This document shows positions 57,276 to 64,000 of a stretch of DNA of 64,000 nucleotides, piece by piece (the stretch's first letter is position 1; every line of letters starts with the position of its first letter). A program made the translations under genes and the position numbers. The notes beneath the pieces are model-generated. The model searched no databases. It saw only the letters and a list, made by a program, of their open reading frames with translations, and was not told the origin of the DNA. The DNA is from an uncultured Acetatifactor sp. (lineage in GTDB: Bacteria; Bacillota; Clostridia; Lachnospirales; Lachnospiraceae), in contig CAJUAB010000001.1 in the NCBI GenBank assembly GCA_910583845.1, positions 1 to 64,000 on the forward strand. Reading direction: 5' to 3'.

Positions 57276-60200
57276 CTGATTGGACCCTCCTGCTCCGCAT
57301 AAAACGGGAAAATGCCTTTGCACTGCTGCAAGCGGGGCGCATCTGCGCATCCCACAAAAGCTCTCTCTTCTATTATAATGTGATCCGCCGCATTCCGGGG
57401 CATACGGATCTGGGACAGTTCCCGGCAAAATGCGAACGCTTCCCTCCCAATCCGCTTTATGCCGGCGGGAAGACGGATCTGTTTTAAGCTGTGGCAACGG
57501 TAGAAAGCCCTCTCCGGGATCTCCTCCACCCCCTCGGGAATCACAATTTCCTCCAGGGAAGTACAGTTTTCAAAAACCCTCGCGCCAAGTCGCCTGAGCT
57601 TTTCCAGACCATCTACCCGTTCCAGGGACCCGCAGTTAAAGAAAGCCCTGTCACCGATTTCCTCCACATTTTGCGCCTGCCGGATCTCTTTCAGCCACTT
57701 GCAGCCCGAAAAGGCATGATTCCCCACGGATACCAGCGACCGGGGAAATGTGACTGTCGTCAGCAGATTTCCGTCCTGAAAAACGCCCTCGCCAATGGCG
57801 GTAATGCCCTCCGGCATACGAAGTCCGGCTATGTTCCCCGTACATTCCACAAGCACATTGCTTTTGTCTGTCTTGAAGCAGTTCATACTGTCCATGACGG
57901 CCTGGGCCGCCAGGGCCGGAAGAGGTCTCTCCCGGTCCGCGATGCCGGTAATATGCACAAGGGTGTTGTCCGGCAGAATAATATCTCTCAGATAGATACA
58001 ATTGCGGAAAGCGTGTTCCTCCACTTTGGTTTGCGCAGATAAAAACCGGATCTTTTCAATCCCCATTCCGTTGGTAAAGGCCCATCCACAGACCATCCGG
58101 ATGTCCGGAGGCACCACCACCTCCCCCACGCAGCAGGAGGCATCCAGCAGCATATGGTTTACCGTCACAAAAGGGGAAATCTGCCTCTGCCTGTCCATCC
58201 AAGCCGTGCCGTGGAAGGCCCTGGGGCCAATGTAGTCCACGCTGTCGGGAATGATTATTTCCTCCAGCATCATAACATCCCGAAATACCTCCGCCGCGAT
58301 CTGCCGTATGCCCCGGGGGATTCTGACGATTCTGCCTGCGCCCCGGTATCCGCACAGAATGCTTTCCCCCTCTACCGCAAAGCAGCTCATGGCGCTGTGG
58401 AAGATCAGCCGCGCCGTCTGCGGTATTTGATCCGACAACAGATCTTCGTAGGAATCAAACGCCCATCTCCTGTTCTGAAAATGGACCCATCGCAGGGATG
58501 TACACCCTGAAAACGCATATTCCCCCAGATCCGGAAAACTCCGGTCTCTGTCAGGGCAGCCCGCCTCCGGACACACTCTCCCGCCAGGGCAGCCTGCCTC
58601 CCGGGAGAACGCCCCCTGGCCAAGGCGGATTTCTTCCAGGCGTCCGCAGTCCTCAAAGGCATGGGGCCTGATAAGCACCCCTGCCGCCAGTTCAATCTTT
58701 CTCAGATGATCACAGCCCTCAAAAGCGTATTCCCCGATTTCTTCTATATGCAGGAAATCAAAGCTCCCCAAGCTGGCGCAGCCGCTGAAACAATGCTCCT
58801 GTATCCGCGCCGCATGGTCACAGATACATACCCGCAGAGACGCGCAGCCCTCGAAAAGACGCCCGGGAAGGACCGATCCGCCGGAGAGGACGGCCTTTTC
58901 AAGCGATGTGCAGTAGGCGAAAGCGGCGGTTCCCAGACGGCCTGCCGCCAAACGGATTTCCGGGAGAGAACTGCATTTCTCAAAGGCACGGGCACCGACC
59001 TCGCAGAGATTTTCCGGAAAGCTGATCTCTCTCAGGCCCCGGCAGGCCCAGAACGCGCCCTCTCCAATCCAGGTAAGGCTCCGTGGAAGTACAACGCCGG
59101 TAATGCTGTTATTTTCGGAGAAAGCAAAAGGCGCGATTCCCGTGATTCCCTCCGGCACCACCAGTTCTCCTTCGCAGCCCGCCCCGGAGACAAGTATATT
59201 TCCGAAGACCTTCAGCCCTCTCCCCTCCTGCTCATCCGAAAGCGTATCTTCAAAGGCACGCTCCCCGATATAGCGCAAGATTCCCGGCAGCGGAGCCTGG
59301 CTCTCCTCCCATTTCAGTTCCACGCAGCCATACAGCGCCGTGCTCCCGATGCTTTCCGCCTGCCGCAGGCAGATCCTTTGCAGACTGCGACAGTTATAGA
59401 ACGCGCTCTCTCCCAGAGATTTCCAGGCAACCGGCCTGCCCTGGGCGTCCTCCACCGACACAAGATGCCTGCATCCGGCAAATACCGCCTCTTCCAGCCT
59501 GTCCGCCGGAGAATGCCAGTATACCCGGCGCAGACTGCAGCAGGCGTCAAACGCCCGTGGTCCAACCCATTTTACACTCTCCGGCAGATGGACCTCCGTG
59601 ATATTCCGGTTGCCATAAAATGACCCGCCTGCCAGAATCCGCACATTCTCAGGCAGCCGCACCTGGCCGCTGGCTTTTCCTCCGTCCCAGATAATGTCTC
59701 CCTGCCGCCCTTCCTGTATCCACTTCTCCAGAAAAGGAGTATTCTCCCAGGGAGTCACACCCGCAGATTCCAGGGACCCGGGCACCATTACCTGTTCCAG
59801 GGCGGCGCATCCCCAGGCCAGTTTATCCGGGACATGCTTTACTCCCTCTTCCAGCGCCAGTTTTCCGAGCCTGTCGCAGTCGGCAAATATGGACCCGCCA
59901 TATTCCCGGCAGGCGGCGCCGATCCTGACTTCCTCCACGCCGCTGCCGGCAAACGCCATGCTTTCCACCTGCGTCACCTTCGCTGAAAGCCTTACCTTTT
60001 TCAGGGCCCGGCAGCGATAAAACGCCAGCTCACCGATGTAAACAAGGCGCTCCGGAAAAGAAATTCTTTCCAGACGGTCACAGCGAAAAAAGGCCTGTTC
60101 CTCAATCCGCTCCAGATTTCCGCCCAGGTCCGTTTCCTTCAACGCCCGGCAATACTTAAATACGCCCTTTTCCAGCCGGGTCATGGCCTCCGGCAGCGCT

Positions 60201-61414
60201 GCGCGGAGAAGTTTGACGCAGTTTTCAAATGCTTCCCTGCCTATTCGCTCTAAATTTTGAGGAAAAACAACGGTCTGCAACAGCAGACAATCCCGAAATG
60301 CCCCCTGCCCGATCTCCCGGAGACTCTGGGGCAGAATGACACGGTTTATGGTCTCGTTTCCCGCAAAAGCCTCTTCCGCTATGACTGTAATGCCCTCCGG
60401 CACCACCACTCTGGATTCCGCGCCCAGATATCTGAGAAGAACGGTTCCGCTGATGCGAAAATTCCCCAGCACCTGTCTGTGGACGGTTCTGACCAGCGCC
60501 GGAACTTCCGGTCCGGAGGTTTGTCCGATTCCCGTCAGTTCATGCCGGATGCCGTCGGGGGTATATATATATTTCAGAGATGTGCAGTTTTTGAAGGCAT
60601 CCTCGTGAATCAGCATGCCCTCCCCTTCAAACAGTACCGTCTCCAGACTGATGCAATTGCGAAAAGCGCGGCTTTCGATTTCTTTGAGAGATCCGGGCAG
60701 TTTTACGGAAAGGATTCCTCTTTTGTCAAAAAAGGCGCTTTTCCCGATTTTCTCCACTCCCTCCGGAATCTCCACATGCTTTAAGTTTGTCAGAAATTCC
60801 GTCACTGTTCTGCCGTCCATTTTCATCATCCGAAGAATATCGGCGGCAATACCCCGGACCAGGGATGGCAAGGCCTCCTCTCCCGCCACCGCCTCCACCG
60901 CGTTGGGAATCACAAAATGTCTTCCGTCTGTAAAGGTAAAATCTGTCAACAGGCCGCAGCCGGTAAACACATCACAGAGACACTCCTCCTCCAGCGCGTG
61001 GGACAGAGTGAGTTTTTTTAACTGCACATCGTTTACAAACGCCTGGCTTCCCAGCCGCCGCACCCCCGGTATGCGGGCTTCCTCCAGGCTGTCACAGTAC
61101 AGAAAAGCGCAGTCCCCCAGTTCCTCCACCCCGGGCGGCAGGGCAATCCACCGCAGAGAGTGGCAGCGGTGGAAGGCATAGGCTCCGATTTCCCATACCC
61201 CTGCCGGAATCTCCACCTCCTCCAGCTTTCTGCAGCCCTTAAACGCTCCCCCGAGAATGCGGCGCAGACTCCGGGGCAGCAGAACCTTTTTCAGGGAAGC
61301 ACATCCTTTCAGCGCCCCTTCCCCGATGGTGTGAACCCCCTCGGGAAGAGTCAGCGTCTCCTCTCTTCCCGTATATGAAATCAATATCCCATTCTGTATA
61401 TGCATATTTTCCAT
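57272..61414 (-). CDS. Giant leucine-rich-repeat protein, BspA/LRR_5 type
   Basis: 1380 residues made almost wholly of LRR_5 repeats of about 23 residues (A-F-x-x-C-x-x-L-x-x-I-x-L-P), arranged in several blocks, each restarting with VVVPEGITVIAEEAF-like or LVVPEGITGIAPFAF-like segments. There is no signal peptide, membrane helix or sorting motif, unlike the secreted BspA proteins, so a cytoplasmic scaffold is likely. A short insert rich in Cys, Gly and Arg (CPGGRVCPEAGCPDRDRS) breaks one block. It follows dus by 79 bases and overlaps the reductase start by four. Confidence 0.87.
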   Translation of the reverse strand: MENMHIQNGILISYTGREETLTLPEGVHTIGEGALKGCASLKKVLLPRSLRRILGGAFKGCRKLEEVEIPAGVWEIGAYAFHRCHSLRWIALPPGVEELGDCAFLYCDSLEEARIPGVRRLGSQAFVNDVQLKKLTLSHALEEECLCDVFTGCGLLTDFTFTDGRHFVIPNAVEAVAGEEALPSLVRGIAADILRMMKMDGRTVTEFLTNLKHVEIPEGVEKIGKSAFFDKRGILSVKLPGSLKEIESRAFRNCISLETVLFEGEGMLIHEDAFKNCTSLKYIYTPDGIRHELTGIGQTSGPEVPALVRTVHRQVLGNFRISGTVLLRYLGAESRVVVPEGITVIAEEAFAGNETINRVILPQSLREIGQGAFRDCLLLQTVVFPQNLERIGREAFENCVKLLRAALPEAMTRLEKGVFKYCRALKETDLGGNLERIEEQAFFRCDRLERISFPERLVYIGELAFYRCRALKKVRLSAKVTQVESMAFAGSGVEEVRIGAACREYGGSIFADCDRLGKLALEEGVKHVPDKLAWGCAALEQVMVPGSLESAGVTPWENTPFLEKWIQEGRQGDIIWDGGKASGQVRLPENVRILAGGSFYGNRNITEVHLPESVKWVGPRAFDACCSLRRVYWHSPADRLEEAVFAGCRHLVSVEDAQGRPVAWKSLGESAFYNCRSLQRICLRQAESIGSTALYGCVELKWEESQAPLPGILRYIGERAFEDTLSDEQEGRGLKVFGNILVSGAGCEGELVVPEGITGIAPFAFSENNSITGVVLPRSLTWIGEGAFWACRGLREISFPENLCEVGARAFEKCSSLPEIRLAAGRLGTAAFAYCTSLEKAVLSGGSVLPGRLFEGCASLRVCICDHAARIQEHCFSGCASLGSFDFLHIEEIGEYAFEGCDHLRKIELAAGVLIRPHAFEDCGRLEEIRLGQGAFSREAGCPGGRVCPEAGCPDRDRSFPDLGEYAFSGCTSLRWVHFQNRRWAFDSYEDLLSDQIPQTARLIFHSAMSCFAVEGESILCGYRGAGRIVRIPRGIRQIAAEVFRDVMMLEEIIIPDSVDYIGPRAFHGTAWMDRQRQISPFVTVNHMLLDASCCVGEVVVPPDIRMVCGWAFTNGMGIEKIRFLSAQTKVEEHAFRNCIYLRDIILPDNTLVHITGIADRERPLPALAAQAVMDSMNCFKTDKSNVLVECTGNIAGLRMPEGITAIGEGVFQDGNLLTTVTFPRSLVSVGNHAFSGCKWLKEIRQAQNVEEIGDRAFFNCGSLERVDGLEKLRRLGARVFENCTSLEEIVIPEGVEEIPERAFYRCHSLKQIRLPAGIKRIGREAFAFCRELSQIRMPRNAADHIIIEERAFVGCADAPRLQQCKGIFPFYAEQEGPIR

Positions 61415-61493
61415 GGTCTTTGTCCAATCTGCCCATAGTGTCCCCGGCGAGTCAGCCTGTGTTCATGCGGGAATACCTGTTTGGATATGCGCC

Positions 61494-62444
61494 TTATGGA
61501 TTCTGTGTAAAGATCAGTGTCACCACTTCCCGGAGCTCCTCGATACTTCCGCATCTGAAAAGCCGCTCCTTGTACCGCTTTGTGCCCCTGCGCTTTTTCA
61601 TGGCATAGGAGGCCAGTTTGCGGATATAGGCCAGGGTATAGGTTTCCTCATAATATCTGCCCGTCAGCTCCATTTGTTCCAGCAGAATCTGCAATAGGGT
61701 CTTTTGACAGCCCTTACCTGTCAATTCGCTGAAAATAAAGGGGTTTTCCAGAGCGTACCGGGCCAGCATAATTCCGTCCGCCCCTGTGCGCTCCATCATT
61801 TTCTCCGCGTCCTCGGCGGAATAAATCCCGCCGTTGGCTATAACGGGAATGGAAACCGCCGCCTTCGCGTGGGCGATTTCCCTGTAGCAGGGAGTTCCGT
61901 CGTACATCATGTTGCGGGAGCGCCCGTGTATCGTGAGCAGATCCGCGCCCGCGTCCTCACACATGCGGGCAAATTCCGCCGTAAACATATTACTCTCATG
62001 AATGCCTGTACGGCATTTTACCGTCACAGGCTTTCCGCTCTTTTTGCAGCCCCGTATGATGGCCGCCGCTCTTTTCTGGTCCAGCATCAAAGCGCTGCCC
62101 TCGCCGCTTTTAAACACATTGGGAACCGGACAGCCCATATTGATGTCTATGATGTCAAAGTCCGCCAGCAGTTCGCCGCAGGCCATCCGCTCCATCACCG
62201 CAGGTGTGCCGCCCAGCAGCTGGACCGCCCTGACCGGCTCCTCCGCCGTGGTAAAGAGCAGGCGTCTTGTGGCCCTGTCCCGGTATTTCAGGGCATTGGC
62301 CCCGGACATCTCCGTGAAGCAAAGCCCTGCCCCCATCTCATAAGCCAGCATGCGAAAGGGATAGCAGGTGTACCCGGCCAGCGGCGCCATCAGAACGTTG
62401 GTGGACAGCAATATCCCTCCCAGGCGGATTTTCTTGATCTCCAT
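61494..62444 (-). CDS. dus: tRNA-dihydrouridine synthase (Dus family)
   Basis: 316 residues, FMN-dependent, reduces uridine in tRNA D-loops. Visible: MAPLAGYT (FMN), IDINMGCPVPNV with the catalytic cysteine, VKCRTG, IHGRSR and VIANGGIYS. The C-terminal helical tRNA-binding domain ends near KRYKERLFRCGS. Subfamily closest to DusB. The start follows GGGAGAGGATAAG. It lies 18 bases after the permease gene. Confidence 0.94.
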   Translation of the reverse strand: MEIKKIRLGGILLSTNVLMAPLAGYTCYPFRMLAYEMGAGLCFTEMSGANALKYRDRATRRLLFTTAEEPVRAVQLLGGTPAVMERMACGELLADFDIIDINMGCPVPNVFKSGEGSALMLDQKRAAAIIRGCKKSGKPVTVKCRTGIHESNMFTAEFARMCEDAGADLLTIHGRSRNMMYDGTPCYREIAHAKAAVSIPVIANGGIYSAEDAEKMMERTGADGIMLARYALENPFIFSELTGKGCQKTLLQILLEQMELTGRYYEETYTLAYIRKLASYAMKKRRGTKRYKERLFRCGSIEELREVVTLIFTQNP

Positions 62445-62462
62445 TGACTTATCCTCTCCCGG

Positions 62463-63791
62463 TCAACCTTCCTCCGGTTTGTCCTCGCTCGATTTGCCTT
62501 CCTCCGGTTTGTCCCCGCTCGGTTTGCCATCCTCCGGTTTGTCCCCGCTCGATTTGCCTTCCTCCGGTTTGTCCCCGCTCGGTTTGCCTTCCTCCGGTTT
62601 GTCTTCCTCCGGATTCGCTTTGTCCGCTTCCTCTTTTCCCGTCTCCCTATTCTGGGCCTTCAGGGCATTTCTTTTATTGACACTTTCCCGAAGCAATGCG
62701 TAGCCGGTGGACATCAGCGGAATAAACAGCAGCATTCCGGCGATGCCGAACAGGCTGCCTCCTATGCTTACCGCCATCAGAACCCATATGGACGGCAGCC
62801 CCACCGAATTTCCCACAACCCTTGGGTAGATCAGATTGCCCTCGATCTGTTGCAGCACCAGAAACAGCACCACAAACCACACCGCCTGCAACGGATTGTT
62901 GATCATAATCAGGAAAGCCCCCACGCCGCAGCCCACGAAGGCTCCCACAATGGGAATCAGGGCCATCACGGCGATCAGCACCCCCACCACCACCGCATAG
63001 GGCATACGGAAGATACTCATAAAGATCACAAACATGGCACCCAGAATCACGGCTTCCAGACATTGTCCCGTGATAAAATTGCTGAAATTCCGGTACAGCA
63101 GACTACAGATCTCCTGTATTTTGTCCCCCGCCCGCGCCGGCAGGTACGCGGAGATCAATCTTCTGCCCTGGCCTTCCAGGCGCTCCTTCTGTGCCAGAAT
63201 ATACAGGGCAAAGACGAGGGCAATCGCCCCGTTTACCACGCCGGATATGATGCTGCCCGCCACATTGAAGGTGGAATTGAGCACATTTCCGGCGCCGTTT
63301 TTCAGAAAATATACCACATTATCCAGTATGCTCTCCCAATTGATCTCCATGGATTCCAGCTTGCCGACCCAGTCCGCCAGCACCGGCTCATCCGCCGCCA
63401 GCTGCTCAAACCAGAGCATCATCTGTTCCATGAACACAGGAATCTTCCTGCCCACCTCCGCCGCGGTCATCGCCATCTGTGGCAGCACCATCCCGACCAC
63501 CACGGCCAGTACCAGTACGATCAGCGCAATGGAAAGCACCATGCTAAGAGGCCGCTTCCATCTCCGCGCGGCTTTATTTTTCCACCGTCCCAGAAGTTTT
63601 TCCTCGATCAGCTTCATCGGAATATTCAACACAAAGGCAACGCCCCCGCCGTAGATAAACGGCCGCAGAATCCCAAACACAAAAGCCGTTCCCCACATCA
63701 CCTTTTCACTGTAAATCACGGCCAGCGCCAAAACGGCGGCAAACAACATCAGATTCCGGATCTGCCTTATTTTTTCCCTGCTAAACTCCAT
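62463..63791 (-). CDS. AI-2E family permease with a C-terminal decapeptide repeat tail
   Basis: 442 residues. The first 370 form an AI-2E/PF01594 membrane protein of about eight segments, including the conserved VGVLIAVMALIPIVGAFVG and PRVVGNSVGLPSIWVL. Some relatives export AI-2 and others move Na+/H+; the role here is unknown. The tail is hydrophilic, with 4.5 copies of a ten-residue DKPEEGKPSG-like repeat. The ATG at 63791 follows GGAGTGCAG; promoter at 63857-63885. First gene of a four-gene transcript with dus, LRR and AKR. Confidence 0.9.
   Translation of the reverse strand: MEFSREKIRQIRNLMLFAAVLALAVIYSEKVMWGTAFVFGILRPFIYGGGVAFVLNIPMKLIEEKLLGRWKNKAARRWKRPLSMVLSIALIVLVLAVVVGMVLPQMAMTAAEVGRKIPVFMEQMMLWFEQLAADEPVLADWVGKLESMEINWESILDNVVYFLKNGAGNVLNSTFNVAGSIISGVVNGAIALVFALYILAQKERLEGQGRRLISAYLPARAGDKIQEICSLLYRNFSNFITGQCLEAVILGAMFVIFMSIFRMPYAVVVGVLIAVMALIPIVGAFVGCGVGAFLIMINNPLQAVWFVVLFLVLQQIEGNLIYPRVVGNSVGLPSIWVLMAVSIGGSLFGIAGMLLFIPLMSTGYALLRESVNKRNALKAQNRETGKEEADKANPEEDKPEEGKPSGDKPEEGKSSGDKPEDGKPSGDKPEEGKSSEDKPEEG
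62471..62620 (-). repeat. Tandem 30-base repeats encoding the permease tail
   Basis: Units start at 62471, 62501, 62531 and 62561 with a degenerate unit at 62591. They are 90 percent or more alike, in frame, and without spacers. Confidence 0.9.
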
Positions 63792-63856
63792 ATTCTGCAC
63801 TCCTGTTCCGGTTATTGCGGATGTTTCGGCCATCAGCCCTTCCGCGCATTTCTATT

Positions 63857-63885
63857 ATTTTACAATTATCTCCTGCTTTTTTCAA
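63857..63885 (-). promoter_or_regulatory. Promoter of the permease-dus-LRR-AKR transcript
   Basis: TTGAAA (63885-63880), 17-base spacer, TAAAAT (63862-63857) on the minus strand. Confidence 0.75.
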
Positions 63886-63915
63886 TTCATTTATCATAAA
63901 CTGTGTATAAAAAAT

Positions 63916-64000
63916 CTATAATCCCTCGCTCCGGATCACTGCCACGCCCATCTCCGGATACATCTCCACATATTCCAGTTCTGTGTGCGCCGGGGCGATT
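63916..64000 (-). CDS. C-terminal end of a protein running off the right edge
   Basis: The last 27 codons before a TAG stop read in frame (ending EMGVAVIRSEGL). Codon use fits the surrounding genes. Too little is present to name a family. Confidence 0.5.
   Translation of the reverse strand, partial: IAPAHTELEYVEMYPEMGVAVIRSEGL

Noticed and set aside
62471..62620. Regular 30-base repeats as a possible CRISPR array
   Set aside because: Units abut without spacers, stay in frame and encode a repeated peptide at the end of a membrane protein.

Overview
The window looks like chromosomal DNA of an anaerobic Firmicute, most likely a Lachnospiraceae (Clostridia) gut commensal. The grounds are G+C-rich but clostridial-type genes (DUF1836, YerC/TrpR-like, DUF6171, bactofilin plus LytM, euryarchaeal/eukaryote-type HisA, two-gene SUF), cytoplasmic glycoside hydrolases of families 9, 13, 29 and 43, methyl-accepting chemotaxis proteins, strong AGGAGG ribosome binding sites and textbook sigma-A promoters. 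Species assignment is inference.

Layout. (1) 1-6995: a decayed integrative conjugative element (ICE), almost all on the minus strand: serine recombinase, Phd/ParE toxin-antitoxin, fragments of VirB6, VapE, Maff2, a probable VirD4 tail, relaxase tail, DUF3847 and ArdA, with three HTH regulators and a DUF4180 cassette bounded by inverted repeats. It abuts a substrate-binding lipoprotein gene cut off after about 155 codons (6996-7460). (2) 7590-20292: core genes: an EAL phosphodiesterase, a MATE transporter, a PHP-HIT-two-membrane-protein operon, DUF1836 and YerC regulators, and the bactofilin/LytM cell-shape pair. (3) 20444-28306: cold shock protein, HisA, a low-complexity lipoprotein, dapA-dapB behind a lysine riboswitch, a corrinoid adenosyltransferase, an SSB-like protein and TypA/BipA. 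(4) 28480-29854: an A+T-rich two-gene island (cytidine-deaminase-like plus ThyX-like) with a structured leader. (5) 29933-33490: GH43 and GH9 enzymes with a 57-residue ORF between them. (6) 33701-36012: a four-gene unit with two RlaP-type nucleotidyltransferases and a zinc-ribbon protein. (7) 36186-41688: three chemoreceptors and tRNA-Arg(ACG). (8) 41875-43541: minimal SUF (SmsC-SmsB). (9) 43655-50732: secreted or membrane-anchored proteins: a propeller/solute-binding fusion lipoprotein, a membrane-anchored propeller, an unknown protein with an odd N-terminal motif, and a triple PepSY lipoprotein. (10) 50894-57275: YbaK, GH29 fucosidase, GH13 alpha-glucosidase, a phosphoesterase and an aldo-keto reductase with ferredoxin tail. 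(11) 57272-63791: a 1380-residue LRR protein, a dihydrouridine synthase and an AI-2E-type permease, transcribed together.

How it works together. Oligosaccharides imported elsewhere would be cut in the cytoplasm by the GH43, GH9, GH29 and GH13 enzymes, none of which has a signal peptide. dapA-dapB supply lysine and diaminopimelate under lysine-riboswitch control, and the bactofilin/LytM pair acts on the wall. No CRISPR array or rRNA was seen. The most promising lead for a poorly described system is the double RlaP nucleotidyltransferase operon (33701-36012). Next come the deaminase/ThyX-like island with its putative leader peptide, the DUF4180 inverted-repeat cassette and the protein at 48432-49523.
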